The notes beneath the pieces were generated by a model. It searched no databases. It was not told the DNA's origin and saw nothing but the letters and a program-made list of their open reading frames with translations. From NCBI GenBank assembly GCA_030429605.1, contig JAUIEV010000001.1, positions 248,001 to 312,000 on the forward strand: a stretch of DNA of 64,000 bases. The letters run 5' to 3'. This document shows, one piece after another, positions 47,376 to 56,204 of the stretch. This DNA is from Chlamydiia bacterium (lineage in GTDB: Bacteria > Chlamydiota > Chlamydiia > Chlamydiales > Simkaniaceae). Made by a program: the position numbers and the translations under genes. How positions within the stretch are numbered: position 1 is the stretch's first letter; each line of letters opens with the position of its first letter.

Positions 47376-48460
47376 ACGGTAAGCACTTTTTTTTGCCGAT
47401 ACGTCAGGTGTCTGTCGGCTTTACATTGAATCAGTGTACGTATTCCTCTCTGGTGCTGCTCTTCTGAGAAGAGGACGTCATTTATGTTATGAAGAGTTAC
47501 AGGTTCGCAGTAGAGTGCTCTTAGGGTATGCAAAAGGTGGGGGGCCTCTGTATAAAGGGTGAGCAGTTGTTGTACACTTGCATTTCCTCCCCAAGAACCG
47601 ACTATCTGTTTTCCTTTAATAAGATCGAATGGATTTATAGAAATCGTTTTGTTGTGTGCGAGGTTTCCAGCGATGATACATTTCCCACGTGTGTCATTGA
47701 CTGCTCTAAATGCGTGTTCCATTGTCGTTCGTATTCCCGCGCTTTCAATGGCATAATCAACCATTTTTCCTTCCGTTATTGAGTGAATGAGCTCAACCGG
47801 ATTAAATATAGAGGCATTTATTACATCAGTAGCGCCTAATTCGAGCGCGAGATCAAGCCGGTCTTCACAAATATCGATAGCGATAATTTTTTCTGCCTCT
47901 TGAAGTCTCGCTGCTAACAGTGCAGAAATACCAACACCACCTAAACCAAAAATAGCGATTGTTTTCTCCGGAGTAAGCGCAGTTTGATTGAGAACCATTC
48001 CCATGCCTGTTGGCAGAGCACATCCAAAAAGAGGAGCAATATCAAGGGGGATCTCTTCAGGTAGCTTTGTCACTCTGTCTTGAGACAGGAGTGCATGACT
48101 CATAAATGTACTTACGGGACCTGAATTCACGGGTGTGCCCGTATGGATATCGATGTATTGTATACCTTGCGATCCGGTCTCTCCATTTTTCAACCATGAA
48201 ATAACCACCTCATCTCCCGGAGATACATGTTTGACACTATGGCCAACTTGGGTAACAACGCCTGATCCTTCATGGCCGAGTGTATGTGGAAGGTATGGGT
48301 CATCCCCTTTTGCTCCGGTGATTTCATTGAGCTGTGTCCTGCAAATACTTGCGTAGTGGATTTCTACTATAACTTGGTACGGTCCGACCGAAGGGATAGC
48401 GAGCTCCATGAGCTCCAACGGATGATTCTGCTGTGTAAGCACTGCAGCGACTGTTTTCAT
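47372..48460 (-). CDS. Zinc-type alcohol dehydrogenase (MDR), no structural zinc loop
   Basis: This is a 362-residue MDR enzyme. Catalytic-zinc ligands are the Cys of YASICRTQLNEI and the His of LGHEGSGVV. The NAD-binding GLGGVGISALLAARL is followed by IIAIDI, whose Asp favours NAD. The four-Cys structural zinc loop expected near residue 100 is replaced by SWLKNGETGSQGIQYID, with no Cys. It resembles class III-like dehydrogenases found in glycan loci and probably oxidises or reduces a sugar derivative (inference). CAGGAG four bases before the ATG at 48460 sets the start, which overlaps the upstream methyltransferase by four bases. Confidence 0.88.
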   Translation of the reverse strand: MKTVAAVLTQQNHPLELMELAIPSVGPYQVIVEIHYASICRTQLNEITGAKGDDPYLPHTLGHEGSGVVTQVGHSVKHVSPGDEVVISWLKNGETGSQGIQYIDIHTGTPVNSGPVSTFMSHALLSQDRVTKLPEEIPLDIAPLFGCALPTGMGMVLNQTALTPEKTIAIFGLGGVGISALLAARLQEAEKIIAIDICEDRLDLALELGATDVINASIFNPVELIHSITEGKMVDYAIESAGIRTTMEHAFRAVNDTRGKCIIAGNLAHNKTISINPFDLIKGKQIVGSWGGNASVQQLLTLYTEAPHLLHTLRALYCEPVTLHNINDVLFSEEQHQRGIRTLIQCKADRHLTYRQKKVLTV

Positions 48461-49122
48461 AAAACTCCTGTACAAACAGCTATAAAATAGTGTGCGAGTG
48501 GATAAAACCCTGTATGAACCACCTCATCATGTGCTGAAAAGAGAAACACATGTTGAAAATGGATTTCTAACTCTTCAATAAGCCTTTCATGAGAATAAAT
48601 ATTTATGTGCCCTTGTTTTGAGACATCACTTGCATACTCCTGACTTATTTTACTTGGAGTCCCAACAACAAAAACGCCGTTTTTCTTTAAAAGCGAAGCA
48701 GCTTTGGTAAAAAACAGTGGTGCTTTTTCAGGAAGGATGTGTTCGATGACATCAAAGTTAACAGCTGCATCATAGGTTTCTGTAAAGGAATGCGAAAAAA
48801 AATCGTCTGAGAGAAAAGGGATGTTGTCATTTGTAAAATTTTTTTCTGCTGCTTGAATTGCTGCTTCTTCAAAATCAATACCCGTCGCGTCTCCACATTC
48901 TTTTTTAAGAAGGTAGGTTCCGAGCCCCTCGTTACAGCCAATGTCGAGGACATGTTTATTTTGGCCTATCATTTTTGCTGCAAATTTATAATATGAAAGG
49001 CAATGAAGCATTCTTCGTGGAGTTTTTCGCATCCAATACGATGCATATCTTCCCAAGTGTACAGGAGAGGCTGCACGTAATTCGTGTGTTACGATATCCC
49101 AGTTTGACTTTGTTTCTTGCAT
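48457..49122 (-). CDS. SAM-dependent methyltransferase, paralogue 1
   Basis: This is a 221-residue class I methyltransferase. HVLDIGCNEGLGTYLL is motif I, ATGIDFEEAAIQAA carries the acidic residue, and NFDVIEHILPEKAP is the post-II block. The C-terminal half (EYASDVSKQGHINIY, DEVVHTGFYPLAHYFI) closely matches the protein encoded at 49928-50596, so the two are duplicates. It shares TAATG with the PhyH-like gene upstream and ATGA with the dehydrogenase downstream. The coupled order suggests consecutive steps on one glycan. Confidence 0.9.
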   Translation of the reverse strand: MQETKSNWDIVTHELRAASPVHLGRYASYWMRKTPRRMLHCLSYYKFAAKMIGQNKHVLDIGCNEGLGTYLLKKECGDATGIDFEEAAIQAAEKNFTNDNIPFLSDDFFSHSFTETYDAAVNFDVIEHILPEKAPLFFTKAASLLKKNGVFVVGTPSKISQEYASDVSKQGHINIYSHERLIEELEIHFQHVFLFSAHDEVVHTGFYPLAHYFIAVCTGVL

Positions 49123-49931
49123 TACACACCAAGGTTCTCAAGTTGATATTCTTTTGCTTTTTGTGTCACGACCGTTTCGGACAGAGTCTCGTAGTAGTCC
49201 GGACGTGCTGAAAGGTCAACAGGAGCGAGAGAGTTCATAACTCGAATGTCTGAAGACCAGCGTGTTTGCCCACTTGTATTTACCGTGGATCCATGCACAG
49301 TGGACAAAAAAAAGAGCAAAACCTGTCCAAATTGAATAGGAAGTGGACGCATCTTTGCTTCAATCTCATTCTCCATTTTTTTTGGAGCATATAAAAAACC
49401 GAGTTTATGTTTTTGAGACCCTTTTTGTACAACGCTGCTGTCCTCACAAACAGTTGGGAAATGAGACTCTGGGAGCGTGTGTGACCGATCCATAACAGAG
49501 AGAAATCCACCGCATTCAAGATCAAGGAAGGGAACGACACACGAGAGTTCGTACGGAGATCCCCCATAAAAAGTATCTCTATGATAGCCAATGTTATCTT
49601 GTGTTTTTTGAGGTCGTGCAATTCGAAGATACGGGTTTTTTTGAACAAGCATATTTGTTCCAATAAGCGGTGCAAAGAGGTGCATATTCTCTCGGATGAT
49701 TGCAGGTCCTAACCGATGTGTATGAAAAAGGTCAGAGAAAGCAGTTTGATTTTCAATGTGCTGTTCGTCGCTGAAGTCAAGCTTGTGGTATGTCTCAAGA
49801 GAAAGGTGGTCTCCAAATCGACTTTTTAAAGCAGCTAATAGGAGTGCTTTTGCCTTTTGAAGAGAGGATGTATTTTCAAGTGAAGCAACCGCCCATCCAA
49901 ACGCACCCAAATGGTCTGCTGTCTTTTTCAT
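49122..49931 (-). CDS. PhyH-like Fe(II)/2-oxoglutarate dioxygenase
   Basis: This is a 269-residue protein of the phytanoyl-CoA dioxygenase (PhyH) fold. GYHRDTFYGGSPYELSC carries the HxD pair (His117, Asp119) and STVHGSTVNTSGQTRW the distal His213, with Arg224 or Arg230 for 2-oxoglutarate. The iron triad is therefore intact. Members in polysaccharide loci hydroxylate or otherwise oxidise sugars or lipids; the substrate here is unknown. It lies between two paralogous methyltransferases, with four- and one-base overlaps, which suggests hydroxylation followed by O-methylation (inference). Confidence 0.85.
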   Translation of the reverse strand: MKKTADHLGAFGWAVASLENTSSLQKAKALLLAALKSRFGDHLSLETYHKLDFSDEQHIENQTAFSDLFHTHRLGPAIIRENMHLFAPLIGTNMLVQKNPYLRIARPQKTQDNIGYHRDTFYGGSPYELSCVVPFLDLECGGFLSVMDRSHTLPESHFPTVCEDSSVVQKGSQKHKLGFLYAPKKMENEIEAKMRPLPIQFGQVLLFFLSTVHGSTVNTSGQTRWSSDIRVMNSLAPVDLSARPDYYETLSETVVTQKAKEYQLENLGV

Positions 49932-50596
49932 ATATGCTCTCTTCTATTACAACAGACACACAAAAGATAATGAGACATATTAGCGTATCCTGTGTGTGCA
50001 ACTTCATCGTTCATTCCAAAAGGAAACACCGTTCCAAAGTATTTTGACAAAACAGAAACCAACCTGTTTTGATCAAAGAGATTGACATGTCCTAGCTGGC
50101 TTGCTTTTGAGGCATATTGTTGGGAGGTTATATTCGGAGTCCCGATGATAGCTATACCTGTTGAACAGGTGTTTTTCCAGACTGTTTCAAGATATTCTGC
50201 TTCAAACTCTTGATGAATATGCTCAATGACATCAAGGCTGACAACGCTATCGAACTGCCCATATTGTTTACCCATAAAATCATCAAAATGAAAAGAAAAA
50301 TGTGGAGCCTCTTCGTAATTTCTCTGCGCATCCAGAATTGCTCCTTCATCGAGGTCAATGCCAACATACTGCTGCTTCTTTTCTGCAAGAATAGGGGTGC
50401 CTATTCCATCGCTACAGCCTAGTTCTAAAACAGAGTGAGCTTGTCGACTCATTTTTGCAGCAAATTTGTACCTTGATAAGACGAAAGGGAGTCGCTTGGG
50501 GTCATTTCTAAAGTTAAAAGACCAGTGCGTTCCAAAATGAAAAGGAGTCCCTTCAATTTTTTGGGAGACAGATTCCCAGAGCGCTTTCTCGTTCAC
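49928..50596 (-). CDS. SAM-dependent methyltransferase, paralogue 2
   Basis: This is a 222-residue class I methyltransferase. VLELGCSDGIGTPIL is motif I, YVGIDLDEGAILDA carries the acidic residue, and VVSLDVIEHIHQEFE is the post-II block. Its C-terminus (QQYASKASQLGHVNLF, DEVAHTGYANMSHYLL) pairs with the protein from 48457-49122. The start is a GTG at 50596 preceded by GGAGAAAA. The next gene begins four bases before its stop. Sugar O-methylation is likely from context only. Confidence 0.9.
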   Translation of the reverse strand: MNEKALWESVSQKIEGTPFHFGTHWSFNFRNDPKRLPFVLSRYKFAAKMSRQAHSVLELGCSDGIGTPILAEKKQQYVGIDLDEGAILDAQRNYEEAPHFSFHFDDFMGKQYGQFDSVVSLDVIEHIHQEFEAEYLETVWKNTCSTGIAIIGTPNITSQQYASKASQLGHVNLFDQNRLVSVLSKYFGTVFPFGMNDEVAHTGYANMSHYLLCVCCNRREHI

Positions 50597-50654
50597 TTTT
50601 CTCCGGATGTGTTGTTGTAAACGTGTTGCACGATACTTTAGGAATGATTAAATG

Positions 50655-51461
50655 TCATATTTTTTTCAGTGAAAAAATATCCCCTGTGACACCACGAGAA
50701 TCTATGAGATTGAGGAAAGGAGAGCGAACATTTTCATTGTCACGAGAACGTAGTGAACATGAAGCAAAAGAAGATCTTGATGTTTCATCTCTCGAAAGCC
50801 TTTCAGCAAGAGAAAACCAAGAGTGTAATTCAGGACCGGGGAGATGAAAAATACCCCGCTCTTTTTTTAGGAGAAGCATACGTAACACACTGAGAACATC
50901 TGAAAGGTGAATTGGCCGGAAAAACTGATCATCTACAAACGTTGGGTACTTTTTTTTCAATTCATCCTGAATAGCTATTGTAAAACAATTGGCTTCTCCA
51001 TGCCAAACCCGTGGGAGACGAACCACAGCACCACCGTGCGAGAGAAAGCCGTTTTCTGCTGCAGCTTTCGTTTTCCCATAGACACTTCGAGGGTTTGGAG
51101 GTGTTGATTCTCTGAGAGGTTCTGTATTCTCTGAATAAAAAACGGCATCTGTTGAAAGAAAAAGAGGGAATACGGGGGAATGGAATAGAAGTTGTTCTAA
51201 AATGGTAAGTGGCAGCATTTCATTGACAAATGCTGCGCGTGCAGGATTTTTTTCACACGCTGAAATCGAGGAGTATCCTGTGAAAAAAATTGCAGCGTCA
51301 ATAGGTGTTGGAGGGGGTGTAATATTCCCTGCATTGTCAATACGAATGTCTGCTTTTTTGCAGGAAGAGGAAGCCGTAAGGACTGTGTACTCTGAAAAAA
51401 AATGAGCAGCAGCTTGAGCCAGCTTACTTGTTGAACTGATGAGGAGGAGCGTTTTTTTCAT
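50655..51461 (-). CDS. RmlD-like sugar reductase (SDR)
   Basis: This is a 268-residue protein similar in layout to dTDP-4-dehydrorhamnose reductase. FFTGYSSISACEKNP corresponds to the RmlD NAAA-type block, FLSTDAVFY to the Ser/Thr strand, and SVYGKTKAAAE to the catalytic Tyr-Gly-Lys-Thr-Lys. FRPIHLSDVLSVLRML is also conserved. The N-terminal nucleotide loop is degenerate (LISSTSKLAQAAAHF has no GxxGxxG), so cofactor binding is doubtful. The ATG at 51461 overlaps the GT2 gene by 38 bases; the longer frame to 51581 lies wholly inside GT2 coding sequence. Confidence 0.8.
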   Translation of the reverse strand: MKKTLLLISSTSKLAQAAAHFFSEYTVLTASSSCKKADIRIDNAGNITPPPTPIDAAIFFTGYSSISACEKNPARAAFVNEMLPLTILEQLLFHSPVFPLFLSTDAVFYSENTEPLRESTPPNPRSVYGKTKAAAENGFLSHGGAVVRLPRVWHGEANCFTIAIQDELKKKYPTFVDDQFFRPIHLSDVLSVLRMLLLKKERGIFHLPGPELHSWFSLAERLSRDETSRSSFASCSLRSRDNENVRSPFLNLIDSRGVTGDIFSLKKI

Positions 51462-52338
51462 AGAGTGTAGGTCCTTTGTGAGCAAATACCTTCCGAATGA
51501 AAAGAAAAAAAAGATACGGCCAGAGTCTTGGATGAAAAAGAGCTGTTTTGAGTAAAGGTCGTACAATCGGTCCACATGCACCCGAGAAAAGAAACATCGC
51601 TTTTACTGAACGGGGAAGATGAAAGAGTTGCTGAAATAAAAGTCTGCAGGTTTGTTTTTTTATGTCTTTTTGAAAGGAGTAGCTATACGATGTTTTGTAG
51701 ATACAAAAAATAGACACTTGTTTTTCAGGGAAGTACTTCATCCCGGCTTCAAAAGCTATCCTATGATTTAAATACCAGTCCGAAAACGCTTTGTGGGTTG
51801 GATTATACCCGCCAAATTTTCGCGCTAAATCAGTACGAAGAAATGTGCAATGTCCTGCAAAATAGAGGTCTGTTTTTCTGAGAAGCGTCGGAAGAGATTT
51901 TGAAGGGAAGAGTGCAGGGGAGTGTTCTTGTGGGAGCAGGCATACATAAAATGTATCTTGTGGTTTCTCAGGTCTGCAATACCAGGGATTTGTAAGAATG
52001 ACCCCAGGCATGTTTTTACAGTGTTCTTCAGTAAGAAAAAAAAGGTCTTTTCCAAAGAGATCATCTGCTGATGCTCCCAGGACGTAGGCTCCTCGTGCTT
52101 TTTTGAGCAAAAAATTCACGGTGTTTTCAACGCCTTGATTAGAGCTGTTTCTAAAAAGATGGATATTGTTTTTTGATGCAACCGCCTTTTCAAGTTCGGG
52201 AAATAGTGTGTCTGTCGAACAGTCGTCACAAATGAGCCACTCATACCCCTTTGGTAGTTCAGGACACGAGGAAAGCTTTTTGAGTAGGAGATGAGTGTGG
52301 TTGTAATTGGGAGTAAGTAAAGAAACAGTTTTTTCCAT
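51424..52338 (-). CDS. Family 2 glycosyltransferase (cytoplasmic)
   Basis: This is a 304-residue GT-A transferase. VSLLTPNYNHTHLLLKKL starts the nucleotide-binding fold, with WLICDDCSTDTLFPEL and the metal motif ASADDL (DD near residue ~90). It has no signal peptide at the start, unlike the GT2 at 57879, and a hydrophobic patch near the C-terminus may attach it to the membrane. It is the first gene of the minus-strand operon running to 47372. Probably it adds a sugar to the lipid-linked glycan; donor and acceptor are unknown. Confidence 0.88.
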   Translation of the reverse strand: MEKTVSLLTPNYNHTHLLLKKLSSCPELPKGYEWLICDDCSTDTLFPELEKAVASKNNIHLFRNSSNQGVENTVNFLLKKARGAYVLGASADDLFGKDLFFLTEEHCKNMPGVILTNPWYCRPEKPQDTFYVCLLPQEHSPALFPSKSLPTLLRKTDLYFAGHCTFLRTDLARKFGGYNPTHKAFSDWYLNHRIAFEAGMKYFPEKQVSIFCIYKTSYSYSFQKDIKKQTCRLLFQQLFHLPRSVKAMFLFSGACGPIVRPLLKTALFHPRLWPYLFFLFIRKVFAHKGPTLYEKNAPPHQFNK

Positions 52339-52412
52339 GGAATATATACTACGTCATCTCTTTTTTTCTATACACCGTATTGAAAGACTTTCCTTCTAGA
52401 AGAGTATTCTGG

Positions 52413-52442
52413 TTGTGAAGAATCAAAATCCCGTTCTATAGT
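52413..52442 (+). promoter_or_regulatory. Candidate promoter of the YjbH-like gene
   Basis: TTGTGA (52413-52418), an 18-base spacer and TATAGT (52437-52442) predict a start near 52449. This leaves too little leader for the GTG at 52454 and supports the ATG at 52475. Confidence 0.4.
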
Positions 52443-52474
52443 AACGCAATTTCGTGCACGCACATATTCGATCT

Positions 52475-54619
52475 ATGTACTCTGTTCTTAGCCTACTTCT
52501 TACACTTCTTTTTGCTGTTTGCTCCGCACACAGCATGGGAGAGCTGGTTCAATCTCTCAAAGAAGCGGATAAAATAGAACGAAGTTATACAGACCGCTTA
52601 CCAATAGTGTATGATGGAGCATTGCAAGTCGGATATCTCAATATGCCGTCTGCTCGGATGAATACAGAGGGAATGATTGCAGCGGGTTTTGGGCATATCT
52701 CTCCGTATAACATTATTAGTGTCAATGCACAGCCATTTACTCGGATGGAACTCTCCGCGAACTACCGAATCTTTTACGGTCAAAAGGAGTACCATATGTC
52801 AAAGTATGGTTTTGGAGATGATGCGGATAGAACGGCGAATGTAAAGCTGCTCCTGCTTTCGAAAAATGATGGGTGTGAGTTCTTTCCTGAAATAGCATTT
52901 GGTATGGAGGATTTTTACGGTACCAAACGATTTGAATCATATTATTTTGTTGCAACGAAAGAGTGGCTTCAATGGAACATTGAAACCACATTTGGATGGG
53001 GATGGAAACGATTGAATGGACCTTTTTTTGGTATCGCGTGGACTCCTTTTCGGCATTCAAAAACTCCAATTATTAACAGTGCAACACTGCTTGCTGAATA
53101 TGATGCAATTGACTACGAAAACCACATTTGGGAGCATAATGGTGGAAGAGACGTAGCAAGTAAAATCAATGGGGGGATTTCACTCACTGCATTTGACATC
53201 TTTCAAGTCAAGTTTGCTTCACAGCGAGGAAACAGTTTTGCTGTGCAAGGGTCAATGAACTATAACCTTGGAACAACAAAGGGACTTTTCCCAAAAACAG
53301 AGGATGCTCCACTGTGGAAAAAGCCGGTCGATATTGAGCCCCTAGGCCATTTGCGAACTGAAAAAGAGCTTGCTCAGGATTTTGCCTATGCATTTGCAGA
53401 GCAGGGGCTTACCCTTTCAACACTCTCTTTGACTGCGAAAGAAGGAGTCAAGGGAATATGGCTCAAGTTAATAAACATAAAATATCGTGTTGAAACAGAC
53501 CTTAAGAATCGACTGGAAAATATCCTTTCAGCACTTACTCCGGATAATATCAATGAAGTCACTGCAGTTGTTGAGGCAAATGGAGTGCCGGCCCAACAGT
53601 ACACCTTTCGTTTTCAAGATTTAGATAGATTTCGCAGAAAACAAATCGGAAGAGAAGAGCTCGATGCACTCTCTCCTATTTCAAGTGTTGAGGCCCACCC
53701 TTCCAAGTACGAATCTCAGCTTCTTTTTTCTCGGAAAAAACCAGTCTGGACAGTGCTTTATAGACCAAGACTGCTCTCCTTTTTTGGAAGCTCACGTGGG
53801 AAGTATAAATATAGCTTTGGTGTCATTGGAGGACTGAGTGGATATCTTTTTGATCAAGTGTATTACGCATCTTCTGTTTCGTACACAATTAAATCGACCA
53901 TCAATGACATTCAAGATAGAGATTTTTATAATCCATCATCTCTTCTCAATGTTCGGAGCGATGCTATTCGCTACTTCCAGCAAAACACGATTAATTTGGA
54001 GTATTTCTTTTTGCAAAAAGGATTTAGTGCAGGGAAAGGTGTGTACTTTCGTCTTGCCGGAGGATACTTTGAGCCGATGTATGGGGGCGTAGCTGCAGAA
54101 ACACTGTTTTATCCTCCAAAAAGTACGTTTGCCTTTGGCCTCTCAGGTGCTGCTGTGCTTAAAAGAAACTATAGTGGGCTTGGTTTTATGCATACTATTC
54201 GAAAATGGAATGGAGATGTTCCCGAATATGTAGACTTCGTTGGGTATCAATACTTTTTAAATCTCTACTATTATTTCAAGTTAATGAATATAGAACTTTC
54301 AGCAAAAATAGGGCAGTTTCTCGCTCGTGATGTTGGCTCTCGGTTTGAAGTTGCACGATACTATCCAAGCGGACTTCGACTCTCTTTTTGGTATACTTTA
54401 ACGAATGCACAAGACTTCGTAAATGGACATCGGTACCACGATAGGGGAGTTGCCATTGCATTTCCGCTCGACATTTTTCTACAAAAGAGTAGTAGGGCTA
54501 TGCTTGCACAAGCAATGAGTTTTTGGCTTCGAGATACAGGAGCAATTGCCGGGACTGGAGTGCCTTTGTACCAAACGTTGGAGAAAGAGCGAAGAGGGTA
54601 TGTGTATAACCTCTACTAA
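52475..54619 (+). CDS. YjbH-like outer-membrane protein
   Basis: This is a 714-residue exported protein. The signal peptide is MYSVLSLLLTLLFAVCSAHS. The mature start GYLNMPSARMNTEGMIAAGF matches the YjbH/DUF940 family opening, in which a Pro-x-Ala-Arg block begins an outer-membrane barrel. ISVNAQPFTRMELSANYRIF is also typical. YjbH of enterobacteria is part of an exopolysaccharide secretion operon (yjbEFGH), so a role in moving glycan through the outer membrane is plausible. The yjbEFG genes are absent here. The stop overlaps the converging pyruvyl-transferase-like gene by four bases. Confidence 0.85.
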   Translation: MYSVLSLLLTLLFAVCSAHSMGELVQSLKEADKIERSYTDRLPIVYDGALQVGYLNMPSARMNTEGMIAAGFGHISPYNIISVNAQPFTRMELSANYRIFYGQKEYHMSKYGFGDDADRTANVKLLLLSKNDGCEFFPEIAFGMEDFYGTKRFESYYFVATKEWLQWNIETTFGWGWKRLNGPFFGIAWTPFRHSKTPIINSATLLAEYDAIDYENHIWEHNGGRDVASKINGGISLTAFDIFQVKFASQRGNSFAVQGSMNYNLGTTKGLFPKTEDAPLWKKPVDIEPLGHLRTEKELAQDFAYAFAEQGLTLSTLSLTAKEGVKGIWLKLINIKYRVETDLKNRLENILSALTPDNINEVTAVVEANGVPAQQYTFRFQDLDRFRRKQIGREELDALSPISSVEAHPSKYESQLLFSRKKPVWTVLYRPRLLSFFGSSRGKYKYSFGVIGGLSGYLFDQVYYASSVSYTIKSTINDIQDRDFYNPSSLLNVRSDAIRYFQQNTINLEYFFLQKGFSAGKGVYFRLAGGYFEPMYGGVAAETLFYPPKSTFAFGLSGAAVLKRNYSGLGFMHTIRKWNGDVPEYVDFVGYQYFLNLYYYFKLMNIELSAKIGQFLARDVGSRFEVARYYPSGLRLSFWYTLTNAQDFVNGHRYHDRGVAIAFPLDIFLQKSSRAMLAQAMSFWLRDTGAIAGTGVPLYQTLEKERRGYVYNLY

Positions 54620-55410
54620 AAGTGATCGAATGGAAAAGCGCGTAAGAGCGCATCTACATCGCACGAATGTGGAGGCTCTCCTCCAAGCTCAAGGGCCTCT
54701 TCAATCGAATACGCCGGGCGGAATGTTGTTCTCCCACTTCCGAGATAGTAGTCTTTGTATTTAAAGAGCGGCTCATTTTCAGTCACTCTGAGCATACGAG
54801 CCGGTATGCCATAGCTTTCAGCGAGAATAAGTCCATGGAGAGAGCTCGATATCACAAACTCACTCTCACAGATAGCTTCTAAAACCTCTTCCCATGGTTG
54901 TGTTGGATAGACTACATTTGGAAAGGCATTTTTAGGAAACAGGTGGTTTTCAGAATAGTGGGGAATAATGGTATATTTTCGTTTTCGAGGAGTATCTTTT
55001 TTGAATTCCGGAAAAAAGAGAGAAAAAAGGAGTCCTGGATCTCCATACACAGGAGGGGCTTCAATATTGAAGTGTTTTTTCAAGTATTTTTTTGTAAGAG
55101 GACCTCGAACAGCCCGGACATCAAGCCTGTTGAAAGCATAGTGGTTTTTTTTGCGTATTTTCCCATTTATACCAGATCCCCAGATGACATCCCCAGTTCG
55201 TGCAAAATGAAGAATTGATCCTATGGCAAAAACACTTTTCTTTTTTCGAGCGCATGTTTTTCGAAATGGTTTATCCACAATTCTTTCAACAAGGACTGGT
55301 GAAATACAGTCTCCGAAATTACAAAACCGGCCGTTATTCCAATAAAAAAGAGGAAGCGCATTTCCGACCTGCATCAAGGTAAGGAGTAAAAAAACACACT
55401 GTTTTATCAT
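54616..55410 (-). CDS. Polysaccharide pyruvyl transferase-like protein with signal peptide
   Basis: This is a 264-residue protein of the CsaB/WcaK-like family that moves pyruvate from PEP to sugars. NFGDCISPVLVERI is the N-terminal block, RAVRGPLTKKYL and YGDPGLLFSLFF are central, and FVISSSLHGLILAESYGIP carries the conserved His. It is unusual that the protein starts with a hydrophobic leader, MIKQCVFLLLTLMQVGNA, which should export it. Cytoplasmic members lack this. The ATG overlaps the stop of the sulfotransferase gene by four bases. Confidence 0.85.
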   Translation of the reverse strand: MIKQCVFLLLTLMQVGNALPLFYWNNGRFCNFGDCISPVLVERIVDKPFRKTCARKKKSVFAIGSILHFARTGDVIWGSGINGKIRKKNHYAFNRLDVRAVRGPLTKKYLKKHFNIEAPPVYGDPGLLFSLFFPEFKKDTPRKRKYTIIPHYSENHLFPKNAFPNVVYPTQPWEEVLEAICESEFVISSSLHGLILAESYGIPARMLRVTENEPLFKYKDYYLGSGRTTFRPAYSIEEALELGGEPPHSCDVDALLRAFPFDHF

Positions 55411-56147
55411 AGGTGTACTTGTTGGAATCGATGAAGGTATTTATGAAAAAGGAGAGGTGCTTTTTTCTCTGCAAGGGTATCGAGGTACTGTAGCACATGT
55501 TTTGAGTGCTTTCTTGTGTAATACTGGGTATCTTTTCCGCTTGGTAGTTTGAAGTGGTGCATCGTTCGTAAAGCGTGTTTACATAGCTCTTCGTGTGCTC
55601 TTCTTTGTTCGACAAATTTCTCAATGGAATCTCTCTCGGCATCGATGAGATGGGCAATCCTATACAGAAAGCTGCATGCCGGATCGATCAGCTCGTCATA
55701 ATACAAGAGTATTTTCCGCTCAGTATCCCAGCTTTCAAAGAGCTCAATGAGTTTGTAATAGCCATTAAAAAAAAGAGAGATCTCTTTTTTTGTTTTTTCG
55801 TTAAGAGAAAAATTTTGTTTTTTTCGTAAGAACACGTCTTTGTAATTACGTAAAATAAGAATAAGGGTGTCTTTTTCTTTATTGAACTGAAACGTTCTTC
55901 CGTGATTATTTGTGATCGCCTCACCATTCACAATCGTATGCCCTCTAAAAAAAGTGGAGGTGTCTCGTGAAGCGTATCCAGTGAGATTGAGATCCCGAGT
56001 TGGCGCGTGCCATACATCGTGTGTAAATGTTTGTGTTGCGTACATAAACCAGTGACTGCCACTTCCAGGATACGAGGTAAGGATAACCTTTTCTCCGGAA
56101 AGAAAGGACGAAAACAGAAGAAAAAAAGAAAAGAATATCTTATTCAT
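55407..56147 (-). CDS. Exported sulfotransferase 1
   Basis: This is a 246-residue sulfotransferase. ILTSYPGSGSHWFMYAT (Ser25-His32) is the 5'-phosphosulfate loop of PAPS-dependent enzymes. LILRNYKDVFLRKK resembles the 3'-phosphate site, though the usual Ser after it is not obvious. A signal peptide, MNKIFFSFFLLFSSFLSG, precedes the fold with almost no linker, so the enzyme appears to be exported. AAGGAAAAAC gives a good ribosome site for the ATG at 56147. It is divergent from sulfotransferase 2 with ~57 bases between. Confidence 0.85.
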   Translation of the reverse strand: MNKIFFSFFLLFSSFLSGEKVILTSYPGSGSHWFMYATQTFTHDVWHAPTRDLNLTGYASRDTSTFFRGHTIVNGEAITNNHGRTFQFNKEKDTLILILRNYKDVFLRKKQNFSLNEKTKKEISLFFNGYYKLIELFESWDTERKILLYYDELIDPACSFLYRIAHLIDAERDSIEKFVEQRRAHEELCKHALRTMHHFKLPSGKDTQYYTRKHSKHVLQYLDTLAEKKAPLLFHKYLHRFQQVHL

Positions 56148-56204
56148 GTTTTTCCTTTTTTGCTACACCATGCTAAGAGCAAAAAAAAAAGTCGAGATTT
56201 TTTT

